Positions 53,210-62,380 of a stretch of DNA of 64,000 nt are shown one piece after another. The DNA is taken from NCBI RefSeq assembly GCF_000014065.1, contig NC_008044.1, forward strand, positions 2,441,501 through 2,505,500, given 5' to 3'. The position numbers and the translations under genes are program-made. This DNA is from Ruegeria sp. TM1040 (GTDB lineage: Bacteria > Pseudomonadota > Alphaproteobacteria > Rhodobacterales > Rhodobacteraceae). The notes beneath the pieces are model-generated. The model saw only the letters and a list, made by a program, of their open reading frames with translations. It was not told the origin of the DNA and searched no databases. Position 1 is the stretch's first letter. Every line of letters starts with the position of its first letter.

Positions 53210-53247
53210 AAACGCCGCGCCCGGCCAATCCGGGACGCGGCGTTTTT
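53210..53247 (+). terminator. Rho-independent terminator of the DUF1127 gene
   Basis: A 15-bp stem with one bulged A (outer AAACGCCGCG/CGCGGCGTTT, inner CCCGG/CCGGG) and a five-base loop ends in five T residues. Confidence 0.9.
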
Positions 53248-53295
53248 GCATGTGTAAATCGGCGTGGTCGCCTGTTGCGATGAGACGGCGTGCGG

Positions 53296-53643
53296 TCAGC
53301 GCAAAATGGGGCGCAACTCTTCCGCAATGCGGGTGGAAATCGGATCTCTTTGCATGAGGAACGCCCCGCCGCGCTCGACAAACGAGCCCTGCGCCAACTG
53401 CGCTACGCGCGCATCGTAGCTGGAATAGCCGAGCGCCGCCACGAGAAAGCCTTTGAACATCAACCCCACCACCAGGAACAGGATAAACACCTTTCCGGAA
53501 ATGCGGGAGCGCACCACTTTTTGCGGCTCAACAACAATCAACCCATCAGAGCGCATTCGCGCCCTGAACCCATGCGCAGCCTTGCCATGCTTTCGATCCA
53601 ATTGCCGAAGGCGCTCTTGGAACTCCGCGTGTTGATGGCTCAT
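53296..53643 (-). CDS. Small membrane protein of unknown function
   Basis: A 115-residue protein with a charged N-terminal half (QERLRQLDRKHGKAAHGFRA), one hydrophobic segment (VFILFLVVGLMFKGFLVAAL) and a short polar C-terminus. ATG 53643 is preceded by GGAG; a GTG at 53652 is an alternative. It is the last gene of the prmA run. Family not recognised. Confidence 0.75.
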   Translation of the reverse strand: MSHQHAEFQERLRQLDRKHGKAAHGFRARMRSDGLIVVEPQKVVRSRISGKVFILFLVVGLMFKGFLVAALGYSSYDARVAQLAQGSFVERGGAFLMQRDPISTRIAEELRPILR

Positions 53644-53755
53644 ACAACTCACTCCGAACTGGCCCCCACCAGCGGATTATTAGAGTTTACTTAAGGAAAT
53701 CGGCGAAGTCACGGCGATTACCAGCAATTTGACTAAATTGCCGCCGACCTCTGAT

Positions 53756-54625
53756 TTACTTTGACAAAATCAAAGTGGTCCATTCACCAATTTCAGTCCT
53801 TTTGACAAGATTGATGCCGTTTTGTGCATAAACCGCAATCACATCATCGGCCTGCTCGTTCAAAATCCCGGAGAGAATCGCATACCCGCCTGCGCGCAAA
53901 TGAGCCGCCATGTCCGGCGCAAGCGCCACCAGAGGGCCTTTGAGAATATTTGCGAAGATCAGATCATACGGTGCAGCAGCCTTTAGCGCTGGTGCGTCAA
54001 AGCCTGCGGCCTCCAGACATGCGACCGCGCCCTTCATGCCATTGGCGTCCATGTTGGCCTCTGCCACATCGACAGCGACCTCGTCGATGTCGCTCGCCAG
54101 GATCTGCGCCGTGGGCCAGACCCGCGCAGCGGCCATTGCAAGGACAGCTGTGCCACATCCAATATCGGCCACTTTCTTGCCTTCGAAGCCTTCGCAAAGC
54201 AGATGATCCAGCGCCTTGAGGCAGCCAAGCGTGGTGCCGTGATGCCCGGTGCCAAAGGCCATGGCCGCCTCGATCAGAAGCGGGATCTTGTCTGCGGGAA
54301 CCTTGTCGGCGTCATGGCTACCGTAGACAAAAAAGCGCCCAGCCTCCACCGGGGCAAGCTCGCGGCGTACATGGGCCACCCAGTCGGTCTCTGGCAATTC
54401 GGACACGGCAAAGGGTTTGGCATCGTGCATTGCGGCCAACAGCGCCAGCCCCGCCTCATCCGGGGCTTCGGTAAAATAGCCGCCCACTTCCCATAGGCCT
54501 GAGCCATCCTCGACCTCGAAAACGCCAATGCCCGTGGGCTCGGGGGTCAGACGTTCCATTGCCTCGCCCAGCGCCTCTGCCTGAGCTTTTTCGGACAGCG
54601 TGGTGAGGGCGGTGAATGTGGGCAT
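53756..54625 (-). CDS. prmA: Ribosomal protein L11 methyltransferase
   Basis: SAM-dependent enzyme of 289 residues that trimethylates ribosomal protein L11. The SAM-binding loop is VADIGCGTAVLAMAAARVW near residues 153-171, preceded by AMAFGTGHHGTTLGCLKAL, a PrmA signature, and followed by NILKGPLVALAPDM. ATG 54625 has TTGGAGAT upstream; an upstream TTG is less likely. It begins 111 bp after the MFS gene in the same direction. Confidence 0.93.
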   Translation of the reverse strand: MPTFTALTTLSEKAQAEALGEAMERLTPEPTGIGVFEVEDGSGLWEVGGYFTEAPDEAGLALLAAMHDAKPFAVSELPETDWVAHVRRELAPVEAGRFFVYGSHDADKVPADKIPLLIEAAMAFGTGHHGTTLGCLKALDHLLCEGFEGKKVADIGCGTAVLAMAAARVWPTAQILASDIDEVAVDVAEANMDANGMKGAVACLEAAGFDAPALKAAAPYDLIFANILKGPLVALAPDMAAHLRAGGYAILSGILNEQADDVIAVYAQNGINLVKRTEIGEWTTLILSK

Positions 54626-54736
54626 GGGGATCTCCAACGAAACATAGAGCGCGTCGCGCGCGGTTGATCAGCGCCTACGCGAGCCTTGTGTGATTGGTCA
54701 AGGGGTGAGCAGAGCCGCGCCGCCCTCCAGCGGTCC

Positions 54737-55972
54737 TTATTCCGCAGGTGTCGGGGCCGCGAACTGCGCAAAGATGGTCTCATTCCCGGGCTCGGGGTGG
54801 CGCGGAATCATCAGCGACAACAAGAGCGACACCAGCGCCATCATCGCTGCCAAGCCAAAGACCGCCGCCGGGGAGGCCACCCACAAAAGGCCCAGCATCA
54901 CCGGCAAGAACACCGCTGCGATGTGGTTGATCGTAAACGCAACAGCGGCCGTGGGGGCAATATCGGCGGGGTCTGCGATCTTCTGGAAATAGGTCTTGAG
55001 TGCGAGGGCGAGGGCAAAGAGGATGTGATCCACCACATAAAGCGCTGCCGCCAGCATCACGCCCCAGCCGAACCAATAGATCCCGCCATAAAGGGCAAAG
55101 ACAGTGGCCAGACCTGCGTATTCAAAGATCAACGTGCGCCGCTCGCCAAACCGGGCGACAAAGCGCCCGAGAAATGGCGCCGCCACCATGTTGACCAAGA
55201 GGTTGATGAGATAGAGCCCGGTCAGGTGATGCACCTCAAAGCCAAAGCGCTCTACCATCATGAAGCCCGCAAAGACCACGAAGATCTGACGCCGCGCCCC
55301 AGCCATGAACTGCAGCGCATAATAGAGCCAGTAGCGCCGCCGCAGCACCATCTTCTTGTTTTGCGGCGTCGGGCCGTCAAACTGAGGCACCGCAAAGAGG
55401 CAATAGAGTGCAATCAGGACCGTAAAGCCGCCTGCAGCCAGGTAGACCACATTATAAGAGAGGTTCATTGGCTCCCAGAGGACCACGATGGCACCATAGA
55501 CCACAAGCGTCGCTGCCGATCCCGTGGCCACAAGCCAGCCCAGCATCTGCGGCGCGCGCTCCTTAGAGAGCCACTGCAACTGCAGCGATTGCGCCACCGT
55601 CTCGTAATAGTGAAAGCCGATGGAACTGAGGACCGTAATCATCAGGATCCCCTGAAGCGTGGGGAACCACGCTGTGACTGCCGTGGCCGCTCCCAAGAGC
55701 GCCAGAGACAAAAGCCCCAGAACCTGCTCGCGGATAAAGATGATCAGAAAGATCACAAGAAACGCCAAAAACCCCGGAATCTCGCGCATCGTGTGCAGGA
55801 CGCCAATATCCGCGCCGTCGAAATTAGCCACCTCAATCACAAAGTTATTGAGCAGTGCCGACCACGTATTAAATGCGACGGGCATGGCGATCGCCATGAG
55901 GAACAAAAGCGTGATGGGGCGGCGCCAGAACGGCAGCGTGCGGCCCTGCGCAAGAGAGATGGGCGTAAACAT
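54737..55972 (-). CDS. MFS transporter
   Basis: Inner-membrane transporter of 411 residues with about twelve hydrophobic helices (e.g. ITLLFLMAIAMPVAFNTWSA, ILMITVLSSIGFHYYETVAQ, MLAAALYVVDHILFALALAL). The first inter-helix loop lacks the classic GxLxDRxGRR but the FVARFGERRT loop after helix 8 is MFS-like. The substrate is unknown. ATG 55972 was used. It precedes prmA without evident functional link. Confidence 0.85.
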   Translation of the reverse strand: MFTPISLAQGRTLPFWRRPITLLFLMAIAMPVAFNTWSALLNNFVIEVANFDGADIGVLHTMREIPGFLAFLVIFLIIFIREQVLGLLSLALLGAATAVTAWFPTLQGILMITVLSSIGFHYYETVAQSLQLQWLSKERAPQMLGWLVATGSAATLVVYGAIVVLWEPMNLSYNVVYLAAGGFTVLIALYCLFAVPQFDGPTPQNKKMVLRRRYWLYYALQFMAGARRQIFVVFAGFMMVERFGFEVHHLTGLYLINLLVNMVAAPFLGRFVARFGERRTLIFEYAGLATVFALYGGIYWFGWGVMLAAALYVVDHILFALALALKTYFQKIADPADIAPTAAVAFTINHIAAVFLPVMLGLLWVASPAAVFGLAAMMALVSLLLSLMIPRHPEPGNETIFAQFAAPTPAE

Positions 55973-56074
55973 GGCTTGGCTTTAGTGCGCTTTTTGTGCG
56001 TGGGCGAGAAAAGAATTGTACCAAGCCACGCACAGACGCCTCTGCATTTCTGCGCGCTACGACTGTGTGACAGC

Positions 56075-58282
56075 CTAAAGGAAGCTCTGTGGATCAATGT
56101 CCACATTGAGGCGCAGATCGCCCTTGAGCTTGAATGGCGCGATCCAGCGGGTGATCGCATCTTGAAGGGGCGCGCCTTTGTCGGCTTTCACCAGGAGCCG
56201 CACACGGTGCCGCCCCCTGACGCGCGCAATCGGGGCGGGCGCCGGACCAAAAAGCTGCGCGCCCACCTGCCGCAAGGGGCCATCGTTGCGTGCCAAGGCC
56301 CCGCCAAGATCAAAGACCTGCGCTAGATCGGTCCCCGACAGGATCACGCCCGCCATACGTCCATAGGGGGGCACCCCCGCTGCCTGTCGCTGTTCTGCCT
56401 CTGCGCGCCAGAAGCTCTCCTCATCGCCCGATAGGATCGCGCGGATCACAGGATGTTCGGGCTGAAAGCTCTGCATCAGGGCCTCGCCCCTGCGTTCAGC
56501 GCGCCCAGCGCGCCCCGCCACCTGACGCATGAGCTGAAAGGTCCGCTCCGCCGCACGCAGGTCAGAGCCTTGCAAGCCGAGATCAGCGTCGATCACCCCC
56601 ACAAGCGTGAGCAGGGGGAAATTGTGTCCCTTCGCGACCAATTGCGTACCCAGAATGATGTCGGCCTCACCTGCGGCAATATCCTCGATCCGCTGTTTGA
56701 GCGCGCGTGCAGATCCAAAGAGATCAGAGCTCAGCACCGCGATGCGCGCCTCGGGAAAGAGGGCTGCCGCTTCTTCGCCCAGACGTTCGATACCGGGGCC
56801 AACGGGGGCCATTTTGCCCTCGACCTTGCAGGAGGGGCATTCGGTTGGCACGGGTTTGGTTTCACCACATTGGTGGCACATCAGGCGTTTCATGAAGCGA
56901 TGCTCGACCATTCGCGCATCGCAATTGTCGCAGGCCACCTGCGCACCACAGGCCCGACAGATCGTCACCGGAGCAAAGCCGCGCCGATTGAGGAACAAAA
57001 GCGACTGTTCGCCCCGTTCGAGGCGCAGTTTCATGGCCTGTTTGAGCGTCGGCGAAATCCACGTGGAGGGCAATAGCTCCTCATTGCGCATATCAATCGC
57101 GCGCATCTCCGGCAGCACCGAGTCGCCAAAGCGCGATGTCAGATCAAGGCGCTGGTATTTCCCGGCCTCCGCGTTTGCCCAGGTTTCAAGGCTCGGGGTG
57201 GCCGACGCAAGAACCACCTGCGCCTGACACAAGGACGCGCGCCAGACCGCCAGATCCCGCGCGTTATACAGCACCCCTTCTTCTTGTTTATAAGACGTGT
57301 CGTGCTCTTCATCGACGATGATCAGCCCCAGATCGCGGAACGGCAGATAGAGAGAGGAACGCGCACCAATCACCAGTTGCGCCGCCCCCTGCCCCACCAT
57401 GCGCCAGACGCGGCGGCGTTCGGTCATTGTCACGCCAGAGTGCCATTCGGCCGGAACCGCCCCAAACCGCGCCTCCACGCGTTTCAGGAACTCTGCAGTG
57501 AGAGCAATCTCCGGCAAAAGCACCAAGGCTTGCCGCCCCTTGCGCAGACAGGCCGCCACAGCCTCAAGGTAGACTTCGGTCTTGCCCGACCCTGTCACCC
57601 CCTTGAGAAGGGTCGTACCGTAGCGCCCAGATTCCACACCGGCCTCAAGGGCGGCGGCGGCTGCGGCCTGATCTTCAGAGAGCGTCTTGCCCGGCAGATC
57701 TGGGTCAAGAGGGGGAAATGGCAGGTCCCGGGGCGCTTCTTCTTCGCGGATCGCCCCCTGTTTTATCAGCCCCTTGATGACGGAAGTGGTCACGCCAGCC
57801 AGCTCAGAAAGCTCTGACGGGGTAAACGCGCCGCCCTCATATTCCTGCATCACATCAAGCACCTTGGCGCGGGCGTCTGTGATGCGGTCAGGTTCACGAT
57901 CACCGCGCCGCAGGATCTTGCGCATCGAAGGCGGGTCCGCCAGACCCGGTGCGCGCGTTGCCAGCCGGAGCATCATCGACATCGGTGTGAGCGTATACTG
58001 ACCTGCACGCTCCAGAAAGCCGCGCATCTCGGCGCGCATCGGTGCGAGATCCAGTACACGGATCACCGAGCGCAGCTTTGCCGCATCAAAGTCACCGGCG
58101 CCCGGACCCCAGACCACGCCGATCACCTTGCGCGGCCCAAGCGGCACCTCGACAAAGGCTCCGAGAAAGCAGCCGCCCTCGGGCGCGCGATAGTCCAACA
58201 GACGATCCAGCGGCTGCGCTGTCAGCACCCCGACCCGCTCGCCTTGGGCAAAAAACTCCGGGCTATCGCCTGCTTTACTCAT
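56075..58282 (-). CDS. priA: Primosomal protein N' (replication restart helicase PriA)
   Basis: Helicase of 735 residues that reloads the replisome at stalled forks. After the N-terminal DNA-binding domain it has Walker A LLKGVTGSGKTEVYLEAV, the DEEH box LIIVDEEHDTSYKQEEG, the zinc-binding region (CRACGAQVACDNCDARM and MCHQCGETKPVPTECPSC) and motif VI AGRAGRAERRGEAL. The frame is open to a GTG at 58315, but ATG 58282 (MSKAGDSPEF) is more likely. It diverges from fsa. Confidence 0.96.
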   Translation of the reverse strand: MSKAGDSPEFFAQGERVGVLTAQPLDRLLDYRAPEGGCFLGAFVEVPLGPRKVIGVVWGPGAGDFDAAKLRSVIRVLDLAPMRAEMRGFLERAGQYTLTPMSMMLRLATRAPGLADPPSMRKILRRGDREPDRITDARAKVLDVMQEYEGGAFTPSELSELAGVTTSVIKGLIKQGAIREEEAPRDLPFPPLDPDLPGKTLSEDQAAAAAALEAGVESGRYGTTLLKGVTGSGKTEVYLEAVAACLRKGRQALVLLPEIALTAEFLKRVEARFGAVPAEWHSGVTMTERRRVWRMVGQGAAQLVIGARSSLYLPFRDLGLIIVDEEHDTSYKQEEGVLYNARDLAVWRASLCQAQVVLASATPSLETWANAEAGKYQRLDLTSRFGDSVLPEMRAIDMRNEELLPSTWISPTLKQAMKLRLERGEQSLLFLNRRGFAPVTICRACGAQVACDNCDARMVEHRFMKRLMCHQCGETKPVPTECPSCKVEGKMAPVGPGIERLGEEAAALFPEARIAVLSSDLFGSARALKQRIEDIAAGEADIILGTQLVAKGHNFPLLTLVGVIDADLGLQGSDLRAAERTFQLMRQVAGRAGRAERRGEALMQSFQPEHPVIRAILSGDEESFWRAEAEQRQAAGVPPYGRMAGVILSGTDLAQVFDLGGALARNDGPLRQVGAQLFGPAPAPIARVRGRHRVRLLVKADKGAPLQDAITRWIAPFKLKGDLRLNVDIDPQSFL

Positions 58283-58462
58283 CCCGCGTGTGACCCTGCT
58301 CTGTATTTCCTGCACCTGGCGGTAGGCGCGCGCCGCTGTTTACGCTAACATGCGCGCGGACGCGCCCTGCTTTGCCCCATGGTCTTTCGCACTTTCCGCC
58401 AGACCTCCTATCAGGTAAAGCCAAGGCACACCGAGGCCAAGCCATCCAGAGGACCAAAGCCC

Positions 58463-59116
58463 ATGAAATTCTTCGTAGACACCGCCGAAATCGACGCCAT
58501 TGCCGAGCTGAACGATCTTGGCATGGTCGACGGCGTCACCACCAACCCTTCGCTGATCAAGAAATCCGGCCGTGACATCATTGAGGTCACCAAAGAGATC
58601 TGTGACCTCGTGGACGGCCCGGTTTCCGCAGAGGTGACCGCTACCGACGCCGAGACCATGATCGCGGAAGGTCGCAAGCTGCTTGAGATCGCAGACAACA
58701 TCACCGTCAAAGTGCCGCTGACCTGGGACGGCCTCAAGGCCTGTAAGACCCTGACCGACGATGGTCACAAGGTCAATGTCACCCTGTGTTTCTCTGCCAA
58801 CCAGGCACTTCTGGCGGCCAAGGCTGGCGCCACCTTCATCTCCCCGTTCATCGGGCGTCTGGACGATGTGAACCTCGATGGGATGGATCTGATCGAAGAT
58901 ATCCGCACCGTTTACGACAATTACGGCTTTGAGACCGAGATCCTCGCAGCCTCGATCCGCACCGTGAACCACATCCTCGACAGCGCGCGCATCGGTGCTG
59001 ATGTGATCACTGCACCGCCTGCCGTGATCAAGTCGATGGTGAACCACCCGCTGACCGACAAGGGTCTGGACGCATTCCTCGCCGACATCAAAGCGGCCGG
59101 GATCAAAATTCTCTGA
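58463..59116 (+). CDS. fsa: Fructose-6-phosphate aldolase / transaldolase-like protein (FSA/TalC type)
   Basis: Class I aldolase of 217 residues, the short form of transaldolase. The Schiff-base lysine lies in [16 protein letters not shown] near residue 84; [34 protein letters not shown] and the SPFIGRLDD loop are typical. It acts on C3 + C3/C4 sugar phosphates in the pentose-phosphate pathway; whether it is a true transaldolase or an aldolase cannot be told. ATG 58463 has AGAGGA upstream. A terminator follows at 59143. Confidence 0.92.
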   Translation: MKFFVDTAEIDAIAELNDLGMVDGVTTNPSLIKKSGRDIIEVTKEICDLVDGPVSAEVTATDAETMIAEGRKLLEIADNITVKVPLTWDGLKACKTLTDDGHKVNVTLCFSANQALLAAKAGATFISPFIGRLDDVNLDGMDLIEDIRTVYDNYGFETEILAASIRTVNHILDSARIGADVITAPPAVIKSMVNHPLTDKGLDAFLADIKAAGIKIL

Positions 59117-59142
59117 TCGCACGATGCACCAAAACTGATTTT

Positions 59143-59173
59143 ATGGCGCCTCAAACGGGGCGCCATTTTCTTT
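59143..59173 (+). terminator. Rho-independent terminator of fsa
   Basis: An 8-bp stem ATGGCGCC/GGCGCCAT with an eight-base loop is followed by TTTTCTTT. Confidence 0.85.
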
Positions 59174-59298
59174 GGGGGCAGCGCTTTGTTGCGGACCCAA
59201 AGAATTGCCCACTTGAGCCGTTTTTGCGATTTTTCGCGCGCGCGCTGAGACGCCCCATGTTATAGTCGCGAAAACCCGGCAGAGGTTGAGGCAAGACG

Positions 59299-60012
59299 AT
59301 GAGCAGCTCAAACGCGGGGCTGGATGACAGCCTGCGCAAGAAAATCATAGAGAAACCCGGCGTGGTGCTGGACGACCCCAACGTGATGCGGGCGTTGGTG
59401 GCTGCGAATGAACGCGCGATGGGCTCCAATATCGTGGACCTGCGTGGCATCGCCATGGAGCGGCTGGAAACGCGGCTTGACCGGCTGGAAGACACCCATC
59501 GCTCGGTGATTGCGGCGGCCTATGAAAACCTTGCCGGCACCAATCAGATTCACCGCGCGGTGCTGCGGCTTCTGGACCCTGAGAGCTTTGCGGAGTTCAT
59601 GGAAGTCCTGCGGGGCGATCTCAGGGACATCCTGCGTGTCGACGCCCTCGCCCTCATCCTTGAGACCACCCAAGAGGAGGCCGGAGCGGCGGTAGAGCGT
59701 GTTGGCGACATTCTGAAATTTACCGAATCTGGCTTCGTGCAATCTTATCTTGCGCAAGAGCGCGCCTATGGTGGCGACCGCTGTGTAACCTTGCGGCAGA
59801 TCCAGGCTGGTCCGGCGCGACTCTACGGTGAGCGAGGCGCTGACCTTCGGTCAGAGGCCTGCCTGCGCCTCGACCTTGGTGCAGGACGCCTGCCCGGACT
59901 GCTTGTCTTTGGCGCCGAGGATCCCCATCAATTCACACCGCAACACGGCACCGACCTTTTGACATTTTTTGGTGGTGTATTCGAGCGCTGCATGCGCCGT
60001 TGGCTGTCTTGA
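59299..60012 (+). CDS. DUF484 family protein
   Basis: Protein of 237 residues of the DUF484 family, whose gene is commonly next to xerC. A coiled segment (DLRGIAMERLETRLDRLEDT) near residues 47-66 is followed by a GAF-like fold (GDLRDILRVDALALILETTQ; LDLGAGRLPGLLVFGAEDP). No catalytic residues are evident. GAGGCAAGACG precedes ATG 59299. Its stop overlaps the probable xerC start as TTGA. Confidence 0.88.
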   Translation: MSSSNAGLDDSLRKKIIEKPGVVLDDPNVMRALVAANERAMGSNIVDLRGIAMERLETRLDRLEDTHRSVIAAAYENLAGTNQIHRAVLRLLDPESFAEFMEVLRGDLRDILRVDALALILETTQEEAGAAVERVGDILKFTESGFVQSYLAQERAYGGDRCVTLRQIQAGPARLYGERGADLRSEACLRLDLGAGRLPGLLVFGAEDPHQFTPQHGTDLLTFFGGVFERCMRRWLS

Positions 60013-60944
60013 GCGCGGGCGACCCGACGCTGATCTCTCCGGCGGCGCGCGATGCGTTGCAGCGCTGGCTGGACGGTCTCGGTGCGCTTGAAGGCGCGGC
60101 GGACAATACGCTCGCGGCCTATCGCGGCGATGTCGTGGAGTTCCTGTCGTTCATGAGCCTTCACTTTGGCGCCCCACAGGGACTTGGCGCCCTGCGCCAG
60201 ATCACCACCGCGGACATGCGCGCCTGGATGGCCTCGGCGCGGTCGTCGGGCACGGGCGCGCGCTCTCTCGCACGCAAACTCTCCGCTGTGAAAAAATTCT
60301 ACGGCTGGCTGGCCAAGCGCGAAGGGTTCGAACCCACGGCCGTTTTGTCGACCCGCGCGCCCAAGTTCCAAAAGAAATTGCCCCGCCCGCTTGATCAGGA
60401 CGCTGCGCGAGCAATGATCGACACGGTCGAGTTGCAATCACAGAAGGACTGGGTGTCGGCGCGAGATGTCGCGGTTGTAACACTCCTCTATGGATGTGGC
60501 CTGCGCATCTCCGAGGCACTCGGCCTTCTTGGCAAAGACGCTCCCCTGCCAGCCACACTTCGGATAAAAGGCAAGGGCGGCAAAGAGCGGGTGGTGCCGG
60601 TCCTGCCTGCGGCGCAACAGGCGGTAGAGCGCTACTTGGCCCTCTGCCCCCACCCCAAAGAAGCCCATCTGCCCTTGTTTCGCGGCGTCCGTGGCGGCGC
60701 GCTGCATGCCCGCATGATCCAGGGCGTAATGGCAGGCGCGCGTCGGCAGCTGGGTCTTCCCGCAACAGCAACCCCGCATGCCCTGCGCCACAGCTTTGCA
60801 ACGCATCTCCTTGAGGCTGGGGGCGACTTGCGCGCCATTCAAGAGCTTCTGGGTCACGCGTCCCTGTCGACCACGCAGGCCTACACCGCGGTGGATACGG
60901 CGCATCTCATGGAAGTCTACGCCCGCGCCCACCCGAAGGCCTGA
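60009..60944 (+). CDS. xerC: Tyrosine recombinase XerC
   Basis: Site-specific recombinase of 311 residues that resolves chromosome dimers at dif together with XerD. The N-terminal SAM-like domain is followed by the catalytic domain with LYGCGLRISEAL (Arg), KGKGGKERVVPV (Lys), HALRHSFATHLL (His-x-x-Arg) and LGHASLSTTQAYTAV (His and the tyrosine nucleophile). All are present. The start was placed at TTG 60009 because it overlaps the DUF484 stop as TTGA; a TTG at 60000 is an alternative. This is a housekeeping gene, not an integrase of a mobile element. Confidence 0.94.
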   Translation: MSAGDPTLISPAARDALQRWLDGLGALEGAADNTLAAYRGDVVEFLSFMSLHFGAPQGLGALRQITTADMRAWMASARSSGTGARSLARKLSAVKKFYGWLAKREGFEPTAVLSTRAPKFQKKLPRPLDQDAARAMIDTVELQSQKDWVSARDVAVVTLLYGCGLRISEALGLLGKDAPLPATLRIKGKGGKERVVPVLPAAQQAVERYLALCPHPKEAHLPLFRGVRGGALHARMIQGVMAGARRQLGLPATATPHALRHSFATHLLEAGGDLRAIQELLGHASLSTTQAYTAVDTAHLMEVYARAHPKA

Positions 60945-61068
60945 GCCCGTAGATCGCGAGGAACCGGCACGTTTCAAGCGTGCAACGGGGAAGTTCCCAT
61001 CGGAAAACACCGTTAAACGGCAGCGCTTCTGGGTTGCGGCCTGCCTCGAAATTCGTCATCACGGGCAG

Positions 61069-61761
61069 ATGACGATTGAACTCCGTGCCCTCTCCGTCCA
61101 CTTGCTCACCGCCACCGGTGCTGTCTTTGCCATGTTGGCAATGCTAGCGGCAGTCGATGCCGAGTGGGATCTGATGTATCTCTGGCTCGTGGTGGCCTTT
61201 GCGGTGGATGGCGTGGATGGCCCTCTTGCGCGGCACTTCGATGTCAAACAGAACGCGCCACAGTTTGATGGCGTGCTATTGGATTTGATCATCGACTATC
61301 TGACCTATGTGTTCATTCCGGCCTTTGCATTGTTCAAATCGGACCTGATGTCCGGCTGGACTGGCTGGGCGGCAATCATCGTCATCACTTTTACCAGCGC
61401 CATGTATTTCGCAGACACGCGGATGAAGACCAAGGACAACTCCTTTTCCGGGTTTCCCGGCTGCTGGAACATGCTTGTGCTGGTGATTTTTGCGCTGGAG
61501 CCAAACCACTGGGTCAGCCTTGGTCTGGTGCTGGTCTTGTCGGCAACTCAGTTCTTGCCGCTGAAGTTCATCCACCCGGTACGTACAGAGCGCTGGCGCA
61601 GTGTCTCCCTGCCCGTTGCGCTGGTCTGGACGGCCCTGGCGGGCTGGACCGCTTGGGTGGAATTTGCGCCCGGACAGCTTGTTCACTGGGCGCTACTGGT
61701 GACATCCGTATACTTGCTGTTTGTGGGTATTGCCCAGCAAATCATGCCCAGTCGCGACTGA
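61069..61761 (+). CDS. pcs: CDP-alcohol phosphatidyltransferase, phosphatidylcholine synthase type
   Basis: Membrane enzyme of 230 residues that probably makes phosphatidylcholine from choline and CDP-diacylglycerol, the Pcs route known in rhizobia and rhodobacters. The CDP-alcohol motif VDGVDGPLARHFDV is followed after a gap by DGVLLDLIIDYLTYV with the expected aspartates, and several hydrophobic helices follow. ATG 61069 has only a weak ribosome site (GGGCAG) and the frame is open further left; the start is uncertain by some codons. It follows xerC by 124 bp. Confidence 0.85.
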   Translation: MTIELRALSVHLLTATGAVFAMLAMLAAVDAEWDLMYLWLVVAFAVDGVDGPLARHFDVKQNAPQFDGVLLDLIIDYLTYVFIPAFALFKSDLMSGWTGWAAIIVITFTSAMYFADTRMKTKDNSFSGFPGCWNMLVLVIFALEPNHWVSLGLVLVLSATQFLPLKFIHPVRTERWRSVSLPVALVWTALAGWTAWVEFAPGQLVHWALLVTSVYLLFVGIAQQIMPSRD

Positions 61762-61798
61762 TTCTACGGTCAGGCCTCCTCAGCGCTGGAGCCCCCGA

Positions 61799-61823
61799 CG
61801 CCTCCGGATTGCCCTCGGAGGCG
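61799..61823 (+). terminator. Hairpin after the pcs-like gene
   Basis: CGCCTCCG pairs with CGGAGGCG around a nine-base loop, 38 bp after the stop. A T run follows only some 15 bp later, so this is a tentative terminator. Confidence 0.5.
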
Positions 61824-61958
61824 TGTTGATCGTGCGTTTTTACTTATATTTTCCGGTCCAAAGCGCGGAACGCAGTCGCAGTAAACCGGCTATTAAGCAT
61901 AACCCGTAAAAATCGACACATATGTTAGGTTTCCGAGTCTTGGCGCAGGAGTGCGATC

Positions 61959-62264
61959 ATGTCGATGAGAGAGGACGGCCCGTCGATCAACCAACGGCAG
62001 CTTTCTGCTGTCGATGGCTACAAGAATTTCAGCAATAGCATGGCCTCGCGTCAACTCGCGCGCGCCATGGCGGAGCTACGCGAATCCGCTGCAGGCGCCA
62101 ACTATCCCAGGGAAGTGGCCCCCTCCGACAAGCCCGCACCGAGCCCACTTCCGGCTGGTGATCGGGACATCGCGCAGCAAGCCTTTCTCGCCCACTGCAC
62201 TCAGCACCAGATGTCTGGCCGAGAGGCCAGCCGGCTCTATGCCGGTGCCAAGGCGTTCATCTGA
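61959..62264 (+). CDS. Small protein of unknown function
   Basis: A 101-residue soluble, polar protein (NQRQLSAVDGYKNFSNSMAS near the N-terminus; AFLAHCTQHQMSGREASRLY near the end). CAGGAG precedes ATG 61959 at good spacing, which supports a real gene. The family is not recognised and no domain is visible. It converges with truA. Confidence 0.65.
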   Translation: MSMREDGPSINQRQLSAVDGYKNFSNSMASRQLARAMAELRESAAGANYPREVAPSDKPAPSPLPAGDRDIAQQAFLAHCTQHQMSGREASRLYAGAKAFI

Positions 62265-62380
62265 TCGCGCCCGCAGCAAAAGCATCAACTTCGCCCTGCT
62301 CAAACACACGCGCCTGACTTAGAACACGCACGAACCGTCATGAGATCTGCACAAAACGCGCTGGGTCTCGTCAGCCGAGC

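Noticed and set aside
53144-53250. CcsR-type small RNAs after the DUF1127 gene
   Set aside because: No CCTCCTCCC-like motif or repeated hairpins; only a single terminator is present.
53757-53773. TTGACAAAATCAA at the end of prmA as an FNR box
   Set aside because: Spacing between half-sites is five, not six, and it lies at a gene end rather than upstream of a gene.
54686-56326. 546-codon plus-strand frame antisense to the MFS gene
   Set aside because: Extreme Arg/His/Gln content and no domains; the minus-strand transporter is clear.
60009-60944. Tyrosine recombinase as evidence of a mobile element
   Set aside because: Sequence and its DUF484 neighbour fit housekeeping XerC; no att repeats or cargo genes flank it.
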